From contig NZ_PDOC01000013.1 of the NCBI RefSeq assembly GCF_002760655.1, forward strand, positions 62,001-126,000: 64,000 nt of DNA, written 5' to 3'. Source of the stretch: Massilia eurypsychrophila (GTDB lineage Bacteria; Pseudomonadota; Gammaproteobacteria; Burkholderiales; Burkholderiaceae_D). The notes below the pieces were generated by a model. The model searched no databases and was not told the DNA's origin. It was given only the letters and a program-made list of their open reading frames with translations. Positions 7,129-18,055 of this stretch are shown piece by piece (the first letter of the stretch is position 1; every line of letters starts with the position of its first letter). A program made the translations under genes and the position numbers.

Positions 7129-8799
7129 ATGAATATTCAAGCTCTCGCGCCCGGATTATCGGTATCCGGACAAATCATGCCCGACCAGATGGTGGCGATC
7201 AGGGAAGCCGGATTTCGCGCCATCATTTGCAACCGTCCCGATGGAGAAGGCGGCGACCAGCCCTTGTTTGCCGAGATCGAACGCGCGGCGCAGGCGTGGG
7301 GCATCGAGCCCCATTACCTGCCGGCCGAGTCGGGCAAGGTCACCGACCAGCAGGGCGCGGCATTCGGCGAACTGCTTGCCAGCGTTCCGAAACCGGTGCT
7401 GGCGTTTTGCCGGACCGGCATGCGCTCGACGACGATGTGGGCCCTGTCGCAAGCCGGGCGCGAGCCGCTGCCGCAGATCGTCGACGCGGCCAAAAAGGCG
7501 GGCTTCGACATGAAAGGGGTGATGCGCCGCATCGCCAACCATGGCCGTACGCCGGTCGACGTGGCTGAAGTGTCGCATGCGGTGGTCATCATCGGCGGCG
7601 GCGCCGCCGGCATTGCGACGGCGGCCAGCCTGCTGGCGCGCCAACCCGGCCTCGATATCGCGATCATCGACCCGGCCGACGTGCACTACTATCAGCCCGG
7701 CTGGACACTGGTTGGCTGCGGCGTGTTCGATGGCGCCGCAACGGCCCATACGATGGCATCGACCATCCCGCGCGGCGTCCACTGGATCAAGGCCGCGGTC
7801 GCCGCGTTCGAACCCGACAGCAACGCCGTCATTCTCGACGGCTGCCGGGTAGTCAAGTACGAACAGCTGGTGGTGTGCCCCGGCCTGAAACTGGACTGGC
7901 GGGCGATCGAAGGCCTGTCCGAGACGCTCGGGCGCAATGGCGTCACGTCGAACTACCTGTACCACCTGGCCCCATATACGTGGGAACTGGTGCGCAACCT
8001 GCGCGCCGGCCGGGCCATCTTCACCCAACCGCCGATGCCGATCAAATGCGCCGGCGCACCGCAGAAAGCGATGTACCTGTCGGCCGATCACTGGAAGCGC
8101 AGCGGCGTGCTGGATCGGGTCAAGATTGATTTTTGCAGCGCCGGCGCCGTGCTGTTCGGCGTAGCAGCCTACGTGCCGGCGCTGATGGAGTACATCGACG
8201 CCTACGGCATCGACCTCAACTTCGGCTACACGCTGACGGGCGTCGACGGGCCGGCCAGGACCGCCACGTTCACGCGCCGCGATCCGGACGGCAGCGAGCA
8301 CGTCGTCACGCGCCAGTTCGACCTGCTGCACGTGGTGCCGCCGCAGGTTGCGCCCGATTTCATCCGCGTCAGCCCGTTGGCCGATGCGGCCGGCTGGATC
8401 GACGTCGATCCTGCCACCCTGCGCCACAAGACATGGGCAAATATCCATGCGCTCGGTGATGCCGCCAATACAAGCAATGCCAAGACCGCCGCCGCCGCGC
8501 GCAAGCAGGCCCCTGTGGTTGCCCACAATGTGCTGGCGGCCTTGTCCAACGCGACCGGCCGTGCGCGGTACGACGGCTATGGTTCCTGCCCGCTGACGGT
8601 GGAGCGCGGCAAGATCGTGCTGGCCGAGTTCACTTACGGCGGCAAGCTCGCGCCCAGTTTTCCAGCGTGGCTCATCGACGGCACGCGGCCGTCGCGGCTG
8701 GCATGGTTTCTGAAGGAACGCATCTTGCCGCCGCTGTACTGGAAAGCCATGTTGAAAGGGCGCGAATGGATGGCCAGGCCGGAGTTGGCCGATTCCTGA
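7129..8799 (+). CDS. bifunctional DUF442 phosphatase-like / sulfide:quinone oxidoreductase
   Basis: Residues 1-110 form a DUF442 (TIGR01244, Blh N-terminal) domain with a tyrosine-phosphatase-like loop FCRTGMRS (Cys94). From about residue 150 follows an FAD-dependent type II SQR module: dinucleotide motif VVIIGGGAAG (152-161) and the SQR signature MPIKCAGAPQKAMYLS with Cys307. SQR takes electrons from sulfide to the quinone pool at the inner face of the membrane. The second redox cysteine seen in human SQOR (GDC motif) is alanine here (GDAANT), so the disulfide partner is unclear. I use the ATG at 7129, preceded by GGAG, rather than the upstream in-frame ATG at 7114. The DUF442 domain probably acts as a sulfur transferase, but that is inference. 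Confidence 0.85.
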   Translation: MNIQALAPGLSVSGQIMPDQMVAIREAGFRAIICNRPDGEGGDQPLFAEIERAAQAWGIEPHYLPAESGKVTDQQGAAFGELLASVPKPVLAFCRTGMRSTTMWALSQAGREPLPQIVDAAKKAGFDMKGVMRRIANHGRTPVDVAEVSHAVVIIGGGAAGIATAASLLARQPGLDIAIIDPADVHYYQPGWTLVGCGVFDGAATAHTMASTIPRGVHWIKAAVAAFEPDSNAVILDGCRVVKYEQLVVCPGLKLDWRAIEGLSETLGRNGVTSNYLYHLAPYTWELVRNLRAGRAIFTQPPMPIKCAGAPQKAMYLSADHWKRSGVLDRVKIDFCSAGAVLFGVAAYVPALMEYIDAYGIDLNFGYTLTGVDGPARTATFTRRDPDGSEHVVTRQFDLLHVVPPQVAPDFIRVSPLADAAGWIDVDPATLRHKTWANIHALGDAANTSNAKTAAAARKQAPVVAHNVLAALSNATGRARYDGYGSCPLTVERGKIVLAEFTYGGKLAPSFPAWLIDGTRPSRLAWFLKERILPPLYWKAMLKGREWMARPELADS

Positions 8800-8865
8800 C
8801 ATCCACCAGGCGCAGCCGTGGGTTTCACCCTGATCGGGATATCCAACCCGCAGCGCCAGCGCTGA

Positions 8866-11454
<2,589 letters not shown>

Positions 11455-11481
11455 GGTGTCGCTCCTGGAAAATGGAAATGC

Positions 11482-12072
11482 CTAGTTCGGCTTGCCCAAG
11501 GCAATCCGGTATTCTTCGAGTCTTTTTTCGTAGTCCAGCGCGTCGCCGAATTCCAGAAATCCCGCGTAGCGCCGATGGTTGCCGAGCATTTTCCGTGCAT
11601 GCTTGATCGGGCAAAAATATTGTTCGGTGCGGGAAATGATTTCGGTGCAATAGGCGATCAGCCCGGTGCCGTACGCGCAATAGGTGCAGTGGAATTTTTC
11701 GATAATGTTCAGATAATCGAGATTTTGGCGATCGAAAATGATGTAGTTGGCGCGCCGCACCTTGACGATGCCATAGATCGGAAAACAGCAAGCTTGGTAG
11801 AAGCTGATGCACAGGTCGACCAGCAGCAATGGAATCGCCATGCCGTAGATGATCGGGCCGGTCAGCAGGTTTTGCGGGCGATACGCGACCAGCCATTGAA
11901 GCAGGCTGCTCTTGAGTTTGCGGTGTTCTTCGCGCAGCGTGCGTTCGAATTCCACCCGCTTGCCGTCGATCTGGAAGAACATTTTGCTCTGCTGTTCCCG
12001 CAACGCAGTGGCCATCTCTTCTTCAAGCGTATTCATTTCAGCCAGCAAGGTGCGGATTCTATCGGTCATCAT
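11482..12072 (-). CDS. conserved membrane-associated protein of unknown function upstream of clpB
   Basis: A 196-residue protein. Residues 1-60 are charged and likely coiled coil, two hydrophobic segments lie at about 72-100, and a distinctive cysteine-containing tail includes FHCTYCAYG and YFCPIKHA. I do not recognise a named family. The cysteine pattern (CxxC plus a later C and H) could bind a metal. It is the first gene of a two-gene unit with clpB and is read from a promoter region containing two FNR-like boxes, which suggests expression under low oxygen or stress. No function is claimed. Confidence 0.6.
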   Translation of the reverse strand: MMTDRIRTLLAEMNTLEEEMATALREQQSKMFFQIDGKRVEFERTLREEHRKLKSSLLQWLVAYRPQNLLTGPIIYGMAIPLLLVDLCISFYQACCFPIYGIVKVRRANYIIFDRQNLDYLNIIEKFHCTYCAYGTGLIAYCTEIISRTEQYFCPIKHARKMLGNHRRYAGFLEFGDALDYEKRLEEYRIALGKPN

Positions 12073-12137
12073 GGTTCAGGGTTTTGTCTCGGTAATATTT
12101 ATTGAACGCACCTTCGCACGTGCGATGTCAAAAACTC

Positions 12138-12151
12138 ATGATGCACATCAA
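12138..12151. promoter_or_regulatory. FNR/Anr-like box 1
   Basis: On the minus strand this reads TTGATGTGCATCAT, nine of ten matches to the FNR consensus TTGAT-N4-ATCAA. It lies between the divergent clpB-side unknown gene and the chaperone operon. The regulator is not in the window. Confidence 0.55.
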
Positions 12152-12191
12152 ATTTCTAACGTAAGCACATATTTGCTGCGCATGGGCATTT

Positions 12192-12205
12192 TTGACGCAC
12201 ATCAA
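12192..12205. promoter_or_regulatory. FNR/Anr-like box 2
   Basis: On the minus strand TTGATGTGCGTCAA, again nine of ten consensus positions. It is 54 bases from box 1 (five helical turns) and 57 bases upstream of the small gene at 12262, a spacing typical of activation by FNR-family proteins. Confidence 0.6.
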
Positions 12206-12261
12206 CGTTTTTATTGCGCGCGCTTCGTAGACTGGCCGCAAATGTGAATAAAAGGCCCACC

Positions 12262-12504
12262 ATGTTGTTTAGCAATCCATGTGAATATAACGGCTACGTG
12301 ATCAGCGGCCAGGCGCTCGAACTGGCGCCCGGCCAATGGCAGTCGCAGCTGCTGGTCGAGCGCAATGGTTTCGTGGCGGAGGGAATGGGCATCTTTCCGG
12401 TATGCATCGCGGCCGGCGCCGCCGAGCAGCAGGCGCTGCTGGCTGGCCGGCGCATGGTCGACGGCGCCGGATTTAGCTTGCGCACTTCAGCGGTACTGGC
12501 ATGA
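12262..12504 (+). CDS. small protein of unknown function, first gene of the chaperone operon
   Basis: An 80-residue protein without membrane segments or known motif. Its ATG is preceded by AAAAGG at proper distance, and its stop overlaps the start of the DnaJ-like gene as ATGA, which strongly supports that it is translated. It appears globular with a hydrophobic core pattern (VISGQALEL and QSQLLVERNG). I do not recognise it. It may be a partner or regulator of the chaperones encoded downstream. Confidence 0.7.
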   Translation: MLFSNPCEYNGYVISGQALELAPGQWQSQLLVERNGFVAEGMGIFPVCIAAGAAEQQALLAGRRMVDGAGFSLRTSAVLA

Positions 12505-13445
12505 AGTTCAAGGATTACTACCAGGTCATGGGTGTCGAGCGAGCGGCGAGTGTCAGCGAGATCAAGCAAGCCTATCGCAAGCTGGCGCACCAATTTCATC
12601 CCGATATTTCCAAGGATCCGCTCGGCAAAGAGCGCTTCCAGGAAATCGGCGAAGCGTATGCGGTGTTGAAAGACCCGGAAAAGCGCGCGGCCTACGACCA
12701 GCTCGGCAAGAAGCAAGCTGGCCAGGATTTCTCGCCACCGCCGGGTTGGCAGGGCAATTTCGACGCCGGCGCGGCCAGCTACGACGACGTCGACCTGGCT
12801 GACCTGTTCGCCGCTTTCGGGCGCTCGAACCGGAGCGGTAAAGCGCGCGGACCAAGCCCGGCGCGCGGCCAGGATTTTGAAATCAGCGCCGCCGTTTCGC
12901 TAGAGCAGATTCATCACGGCGGCGAAATCGAGGTGCGCGCACAGATCCCCGAATTCGACGCGCACGGCCTGCCGCATCGCTCGAGCCGGACCTTCCGCGT
13001 CACCGTGCCGGCCGGCGCCGTCGACGGCCAGCGCCTGCGCCTTGGGGCGAAGGGCGGCCCCGGCACGCATGGCGGCCCGCCGGGCGACCTGTATGTCGCG
13101 CTGGCCTTGATTCCGCACCGCTTGTACCGGATCAGCGGGCGTGACCTGACCATGGACCTGCCGCTGGCGCCATGGGAAGCGGTGCTGGGGGCGGTGATCC
13201 GCGTGCCGACCCTGGACGGCCCGGTCGAACTGACCGTCAAGCCCGGCGCCACCGCGGGGCAACAGCTGCGCCTGGCCAAGCGCGGATTGCGTACGGGCGA
13301 CGGCGGCAGCGGTGCGCTGCATGCGGTCATCGTCATCACCGTGCCTTCTTCTGTCAGCGAGACCGAGCGGGCCTTGTACCAACAGTTGGCCGACGCATCC
13401 GATTTCAACCCGCGGCCGCAATTCGCGCAAGGGGAGGCAGCATGA
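12501..13445 (+). CDS. cbpA: DnaJ-class co-chaperone CbpA
   Basis: A 314-residue protein with an N-terminal J domain (residues 4-70, catalytic HPD at 33-35). A linker follows, then two C-terminal substrate-binding barrels typical of CbpA (about 110-300). It lacks the DnaJ zinc finger, as expected for CbpA. It stimulates DnaK and in E. coli also binds DNA. It overlaps both neighbours by four bases (ATGA), so three genes are translated as one coupled unit with cbpM. Confidence 0.92.
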   Translation: MKFKDYYQVMGVERAASVSEIKQAYRKLAHQFHPDISKDPLGKERFQEIGEAYAVLKDPEKRAAYDQLGKKQAGQDFSPPPGWQGNFDAGAASYDDVDLADLFAAFGRSNRSGKARGPSPARGQDFEISAAVSLEQIHHGGEIEVRAQIPEFDAHGLPHRSSRTFRVTVPAGAVDGQRLRLGAKGGPGTHGGPPGDLYVALALIPHRLYRISGRDLTMDLPLAPWEAVLGAVIRVPTLDGPVELTVKPGATAGQQLRLAKRGLRTGDGGSGALHAVIVITVPSSVSETERALYQQLADASDFNPRPQFAQGEAA

Positions 13446-13762
13446 GCTACCCGATGACCCACGCGGTCTGGCTGGGCGAGGTCGAGGTCTGCACGATCGA
13501 CCACCTGGCCGAAGTGTCCGGCCTGTCGGTCGATGAAGTCGAAGACCTGGCCGCAAGCGGCGTGATCTGGCCGGCCGACGCGGCCGCGCAGCCGCGCAGC
13601 TTCCACCTGCTGCACGTGGTGACGGTGCGGCAGGCGCGCCGCCTGCGCGACGATTTCGAGCTCGACAGCAATGGCGTGGCGCTCGCCATGACGCTGCTGC
13701 GGCGCATCAGCGTGCTCGAGCAGGCGCTGTCGCTGCATGGGCCGGCCGGCGCCGGCGTCTGA
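13442..13762 (+). CDS. cbpM: chaperone modulator CbpM
   Basis: A 106-residue MerR-like helix-turn-helix-fold protein directly downstream of cbpA, the standard position of CbpM, which binds the J domain of CbpA and inhibits it. Recognisable features are a first helix with DHLAEVSGLSVDEVEDLAA and a C-terminal leucine-rich helix (VALAMTLLRRISVLEQAL). The start overlaps the cbpA stop; the longer open frame upstream is a shadow of cbpA. Confidence 0.88.
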   Translation: MSYPMTHAVWLGEVEVCTIDHLAEVSGLSVDEVEDLAASGVIWPADAAAQPRSFHLLHVVTVRQARRLRDDFELDSNGVALAMTLLRRISVLEQALSLHGPAGAGV

Positions 13763-13788
13763 ACAACTTTACTAACGAGGACAAGATA

Positions 13789-13980
13789 ATGAAAGCCAAC
13801 GTAGGAACTATCGATCGGACGATTCGCGTCGTGCTGGGGCTGGGCCTGATCGCGGCAACACTGATGGGCGCCATCGGTCCGTGGGGTTGGCTCGGCCTTG
13901 TCCCGCTTGCCACTGGTGTGTTTCGTTTTTGTCCGGTGTACCTGCCGTTCGGCATACGCACTTGCGCCGTGAAGAGATAG
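13789..13980 (+). CDS. DUF2892 small membrane protein
   Basis: The 63-residue protein is a close paralogue of the DUF2892 protein at 820-1032, sharing the TIDRTIR start, the GLGLIAATL helix and the tail FCPVYLPFGIRTC with two cysteines. Two membrane helices are predicted. AACGAGGAC precedes the ATG. It follows cbpM by 26 bases and probably belongs to the same FNR-box-controlled operon. Confidence 0.82.
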   Translation: MKANVGTIDRTIRVVLGLGLIAATLMGAIGPWGWLGLVPLATGVFRFCPVYLPFGIRTCAVKR

Positions 13981-14076
13981 CTGGTTCACCGATGCGGCAT
14001 CATGAGTCGCGCCCAGCCGCCCGGCATCCCCGACGAGCAGGATGCCTGCGGCGCGCGGCTGCCCCTCAGTCGGCGG

Positions 14077-15792
14077 TCAGTCTCCCAGCACGTACATTCC
14101 GGGCGCGTCGGCCAGGGTCACGCCTGCTCCCATCGCCGGGGGCGAAATCTGTTCGGCGGCGGAATGCGCGACCAGCCACCGTTGCCAGTGGGGCCACCAG
14201 GAGCCCTCGGCCTGCTGCGCCTTCGCCAGCCACTCGTCCGGGCCGACCCAGGCTTGGCCGACAGGTTGCGGGGCCGTGAACCGGTAGCTGCGGCGGGCAT
14301 GCCCAGGTTCGGACACGATGCCTGCATTGTGCCCGCCGGAAGCGAGCACGAAGTCAACCGAAGCATTCGACAGCAGGTTGATCTTGTACACTGAGCGCCA
14401 TGGCGCCACCTGGTCGCGCTCGGTGCCGAGGACGAACAGCGGCGCCCTGATATCCTTCAGGGCCACCGGCTTGCCGTTCACGCAATACCGCCCGGCCGCC
14501 AGATCATTGTCGAGAAACAGGCGCTTCAGATACTCGCTGTGCATGCGGTAGGGCATGCGCGTGGCATCCGCATTCCAGTGCGCCAGGTCGCTCCGCTCGG
14601 CCCGGATGCCCAGCATGTATTCGCGCACGATGCGCGTCCAGATCATGCTGCGCGCGTTCAGCAACTGGAACGAGGCGCCCATCTGGGCGCCGTCCAGATA
14701 GCCTTGCTGCCACATCATGGCGTCCAGCAGGTTCATCTCGCTGTCGTCGATGAACAGGCCGAGCTCGCCCGGCTCGCTGAAGTCGGTCTGGGCGGCAAGC
14801 AGAGTGACGCTGTGCAAGCGGGCCTCGCACGCCTGACGCCCTGAACCGAGCGCCGCCGCCGCGATGGCCAGCAGGGTGCCGCCGAGGCAGTAACCGACCG
14901 CGTGGACGTCGGGGGTGGCGCCGATGCGCGCCACCTCGTCCAGCACGTCGAATAGTCCGCGCGCCAGGTAGTCGTCCATGCCCAGGTTGCGGTCGCGCAC
15001 ATCCGGATTGCGCCAGGAGACCATGAATACGGTATGGCCCTGTCCGACCAGGTAGCGCACCATCGAATTGTGGGCCGACAAGTCGAGGATGTAATATTTC
15101 AAGATCCACGACGGCACGATGAGCACTGGCTCGCGATACACCGCCGGGCCCTGCGGTTCATACTGGATCAGCTCGACAAGTTCATTTCGATACACTATTT
15201 TCCCGGGTGTCAGTGCAACGTCGCGCCCGACTGCTGCATGCGCCGCCGCCGGCGTCAGGGGAGCGCGCAGGTCCTGGCGCAAATTGGCCAAGCCGGCCAG
15301 GAGGCTCTGTCCTTTGCTGTCGCGTGCCGCCCGTAATACTTCGGGATTGCTCCAGAAAAAGTTAGAAGGCGAAAATCCATCGACCACTTGCCTCGCCGCG
15401 AAGTTGACGACTTGCGCATGGTGGGGCGCCACACCGCGCACCTCGCTGGTGGCTTGCTGCCAGAATTGCCCCGTGCTGGCAAAGGTGGTGACAAAGACGT
15501 TGAACGGCCACTTGTTCCATTCGCTATCGGCAAAACGGGCATCGCCGCCAACGCTGGCGGGACGGCACAGTCCGGTCATCAGTTCGATCTGCTTGCCGGG
15601 CGACGCTGCCAGATGCAGGAACCAGTCCTGAAAAGCGAGCGCAAGTGCGATCGGCGAGACGCCACCGGTGATCCGGGCAACGCCGCTTTGCGCCTGCAAG
15701 TCCAGCAGATTCGGTCCCGCTTCCTCGGCATAGAACTGGCTCGTCTTTCCAGGTGCGAGACTTGCCATCGAACTCATGTCAGTCAATTTCAC
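14077..15792 (-). CDS. phaC: class I poly(3-hydroxyalkanoate) synthase
   Basis: This 571-residue alpha/beta-hydrolase polymerises hydroxyacyl-CoA on the surface of PHA granules. It has the lipase-like box GYCLGG with catalytic Cys302, an aspartate in GTERDQVAPW and a histidine in ASGGHNAGI. The size and lack of a phaE partner indicate class I. The GTG at 15792 is preceded by GAGGAG at five bases, better than the internal ATG a few codons later. No phaA, phaB or phasin gene is adjacent. It shares a divergent region with two FNR-like boxes with the ArsA fusion gene, consistent with PHA made as an electron sink at low oxygen. Confidence 0.93.
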   Translation of the reverse strand: MKLTDMSSMASLAPGKTSQFYAEEAGPNLLDLQAQSGVARITGGVSPIALALAFQDWFLHLAASPGKQIELMTGLCRPASVGGDARFADSEWNKWPFNVFVTTFASTGQFWQQATSEVRGVAPHHAQVVNFAARQVVDGFSPSNFFWSNPEVLRAARDSKGQSLLAGLANLRQDLRAPLTPAAAHAAVGRDVALTPGKIVYRNELVELIQYEPQGPAVYREPVLIVPSWILKYYILDLSAHNSMVRYLVGQGHTVFMVSWRNPDVRDRNLGMDDYLARGLFDVLDEVARIGATPDVHAVGYCLGGTLLAIAAAALGSGRQACEARLHSVTLLAAQTDFSEPGELGLFIDDSEMNLLDAMMWQQGYLDGAQMGASFQLLNARSMIWTRIVREYMLGIRAERSDLAHWNADATRMPYRMHSEYLKRLFLDNDLAAGRYCVNGKPVALKDIRAPLFVLGTERDQVAPWRSVYKINLLSNASVDFVLASGGHNAGIVSEPGHARRSYRFTAPQPVGQAWVGPDEWLAKAQQAEGSWWPHWQRWLVAHSAAEQISPPAMGAGVTLADAPGMYVLGD

Positions 15793-15845
15793 AATCGCTC
15801 CTCATTAATGTTGTTCATTATTGCAAGTGTCGTTCCGCCAAGTAT

Positions 15846-15859
15846 TTGATGTAGCTCAA
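15846..15859. promoter_or_regulatory. FNR/Anr-like box 3
   Basis: TTGATGTAGCTCAA, nine of ten matches to TTGAT-N4-ATCAA, 54 bases upstream of phaC and in the divergent region shared with the arsA fusion gene. Confidence 0.55.
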
Positions 15860-15922
15860 CATCTGAATAAGTTGCAACAGCGGCGGGTCATACTTTTAAA
15901 CAATGCATCTATGTCAAGCTGT

Positions 15923-15936
15923 TTGATGTGGGTCAA
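15923..15936. promoter_or_regulatory. FNR/Anr-like box 4
   Basis: TTGATGTGGGTCAA, nine of ten consensus positions, about 105 bases upstream of the arsA-like start. It shares the TTGATGT core with boxes 1 to 3, which suggests one regulator for all four. Confidence 0.6.
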
Positions 15937-16042
15937 GGAAAATGCGCTTCGCATCGCCCACACTGGACTCGGTGCCGCCAGGTGATGGCGCGCCGCAAAC
16001 GATATTTCTCCTAAAAAATCTCCAACGCCAGTGGAAAATCAG

Positions 16043-18055
16043 ATGCTCATCAAAGTGGCAGGATCCGGATGCAGCAAGTGCCAGTACACGATCGAATTGA
16101 TCGATAAGCTCGCGCGGGCGGCCGGCGTTGCGGTCGACATCGACAAGGTGACTGGCGCCGATGAAATACAGCGTCTCGGCGCCACGTCGACGCCGGCTGT
16201 TTTCGTTGATGGCGTGCTGGTGCACAGTGGCGGCATTCCCACGCACGAAGCGGTGGCGGGGTGGTTCGACGCCGAGGTTCCCGGTTTCCTCAAAGGGCCG
16301 ACGCGGCACCTTTTCTTTACCGGCAAAGGCGGAGTGGGGAAGACGTCGCTGTCGACCGCCACCGCACTGAGGCTTGCCGATGCCGGGAAAAAGGTACTTC
16401 TGGTGAGCACCGACGCCGCCTCGAACCTGGATGAAATGCTGGGGATAGAACTGCGCAACATCGCCACGCCGGTGCCTGGCGTAGCGGGTTTGTCGGTATT
16501 GAATATCGACCCCGACAACGCGGCGGAATCGTATCGCCAGCGCGTGCTGGTGCAGATGGACGCGGATGCCACTGAAACAGAGCGCGCAACCGTCCGCGAG
16601 CAATTGTCCGGCGCCTGCACCACGGAGATCGCTTCTTTCGACGAATTTGCCGCACTGCTTTCCGGCGATGCAGGCGCCTACGACCATATCGTGTTCGACA
16701 CCGCGCCGACCGGACACACCTTGCGCCTGCTGAGCTTGCCGCAGGCATGGAGCGGATTTTTAGCCGGAAACGACCGCGGCGCCTCGTGCCTTGGCCCGCA
16801 CTCGGGATTGAAGATGCAGGAAGTGCGTTTCAAGGCCGCCCTCGATGCCTTGAGCGACCCGGGCCAGACCACCGTCATCCTGGTCGCGCGCGCCGACAAG
16901 AGCGCAATTGCCGAGGCGGCGCGCACTTCTGAGGAATTGCGCACGCTCGGACTGAACAACCAGCGGCTGATTATCAACGGCGTGTTCCACGCCAGCGATC
17001 CTACCGATGCGGTCGCTTGTGCCATTGCGGCGCTGGGACAGCAAGCACTCGACGCGATGCCGCAAGTTCTGCAGACCTTGCCGCAAGACCAGGTGCCCTT
17101 GCGCGCGTTCGACACGGTCGGGTTGCCAGCCTTGCGCGCGCTGCTTGCAACGCATGCCGCCCCCAGCGCCAGCGCTGGCAAGGCCTCGAGCGCGGCGGAC
17201 CAGCACTTGCCGGGGCTGGACGTATTGGCCGACGAGCTGGCGGCGACCGGCCACGGCCTGATCATGGTCATGGGTAAGGGAGGGGTGGGAAAGACGACCG
17301 TCGCCGCCGCTCTGGCCCTCGGGCTGGTTGAGCGCGGCAAAACCGTTCATCTCAGCACCACCGACCCCGCGGCGCACCTGGTGGGCACACTGGAGGGCGA
17401 GGTGCCGGGCCTGCGCGTCGATCGCATCGACCCCAAGGTCGAGACGCAGCGCTACATCGACAGGATGATGGCCAGCAAGTCGCCCGGACTGAACGACCAG
17501 GAACAAGCCCTGCTGCTGGAAGACTTGCGCTCCCCCTGCACCGAAGAAGTGGCGGTCTTTCACGCCTTCTCGAAGATTGTCAACGAAGCGCGCAGCGCCT
17601 TTGTCGTGCTCGACACCGCGCCGACCGGGCATTCCTTGCTGCTGATGGACGCTGCCGGCGCCTACCATCGGCAAACGCTGCGCGATTTCGAAGGCCATCG
17701 CAGCGGCCGCATGACCACCCCCTTGATGCGGCTGCAGGACGCGACATATACCAGGATCATTCTGGTGACGCTGCCGGAAATTACCCCGGTGTCGCAAGCG
17801 GCGGCCCTGCAAGACGACCTGCGCCGCGCAAGCATCGAGCCATACGCCTGGGTGATCAACAAGAGCGTGCTGGCCGCGGGCACGCACGATCCGCTGCTGG
17901 CAGCGCGCCTGGCGGGCGAACGCAAGCAGATGACGCGCATGGCCGGTGGTTTGGCCGCGCGCAGCTTCATCGTGCCCTGGCGTACCCGCCCACCGATCGG
18001 ATTGGCCGAGTTGTCCAAACTGGTGAACCACCAGGCCGGCAAGGAGGACGCATGA
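16043..18055 (+). CDS. arsA: thioredoxin-fold domain fused to a two-half ArsA ATPase
   Basis: Residues 1-80 form a small thioredoxin-like (MTH895-type) domain with a CSKC pair (Cys10, Cys13) and the cis-proline region STPAVFVDG. Residues 88-670 are a tandem ArsA ATPase with Walker A GKGGVGKT in each half (94-101 and 411-418) and two DTAPTGH signatures. The three As(III)/Sb(III)-binding cysteines of E. coli ArsA (113, 172, 422) correspond to Cys192, Cys249 and Cys499, in the same local contexts (GACTTEIASFDEF, RGASCLGP, RSPCTEE). No arsB, acr3, arsR or arsD gene is adjacent. The N-domain may take the place of the ArsD metallochaperone; that is inference. The start is uncertain: GTG at 16031 or ATG at 16043; I prefer the ATG. 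Confidence 0.85.
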   Translation: MLIKVAGSGCSKCQYTIELIDKLARAAGVAVDIDKVTGADEIQRLGATSTPAVFVDGVLVHSGGIPTHEAVAGWFDAEVPGFLKGPTRHLFFTGKGGVGKTSLSTATALRLADAGKKVLLVSTDAASNLDEMLGIELRNIATPVPGVAGLSVLNIDPDNAAESYRQRVLVQMDADATETERATVREQLSGACTTEIASFDEFAALLSGDAGAYDHIVFDTAPTGHTLRLLSLPQAWSGFLAGNDRGASCLGPHSGLKMQEVRFKAALDALSDPGQTTVILVARADKSAIAEAARTSEELRTLGLNNQRLIINGVFHASDPTDAVACAIAALGQQALDAMPQVLQTLPQDQVPLRAFDTVGLPALRALLATHAAPSASAGKASSAADQHLPGLDVLADELAATGHGLIMVMGKGGVGKTTVAAALALGLVERGKTVHLSTTDPAAHLVGTLEGEVPGLRVDRIDPKVETQRYIDRMMASKSPGLNDQEQALLLEDLRSPCTEEVAVFHAFSKIVNEARSAFVVLDTAPTGHSLLLMDAAGAYHRQTLRDFEGHRSGRMTTPLMRLQDATYTRIILVTLPEITPVSQAAALQDDLRRASIEPYAWVINKSVLAAGTHDPLLAARLAGERKQMTRMAGGLAARSFIVPWRTRPPIGLAELSKLVNHQAGKEDA

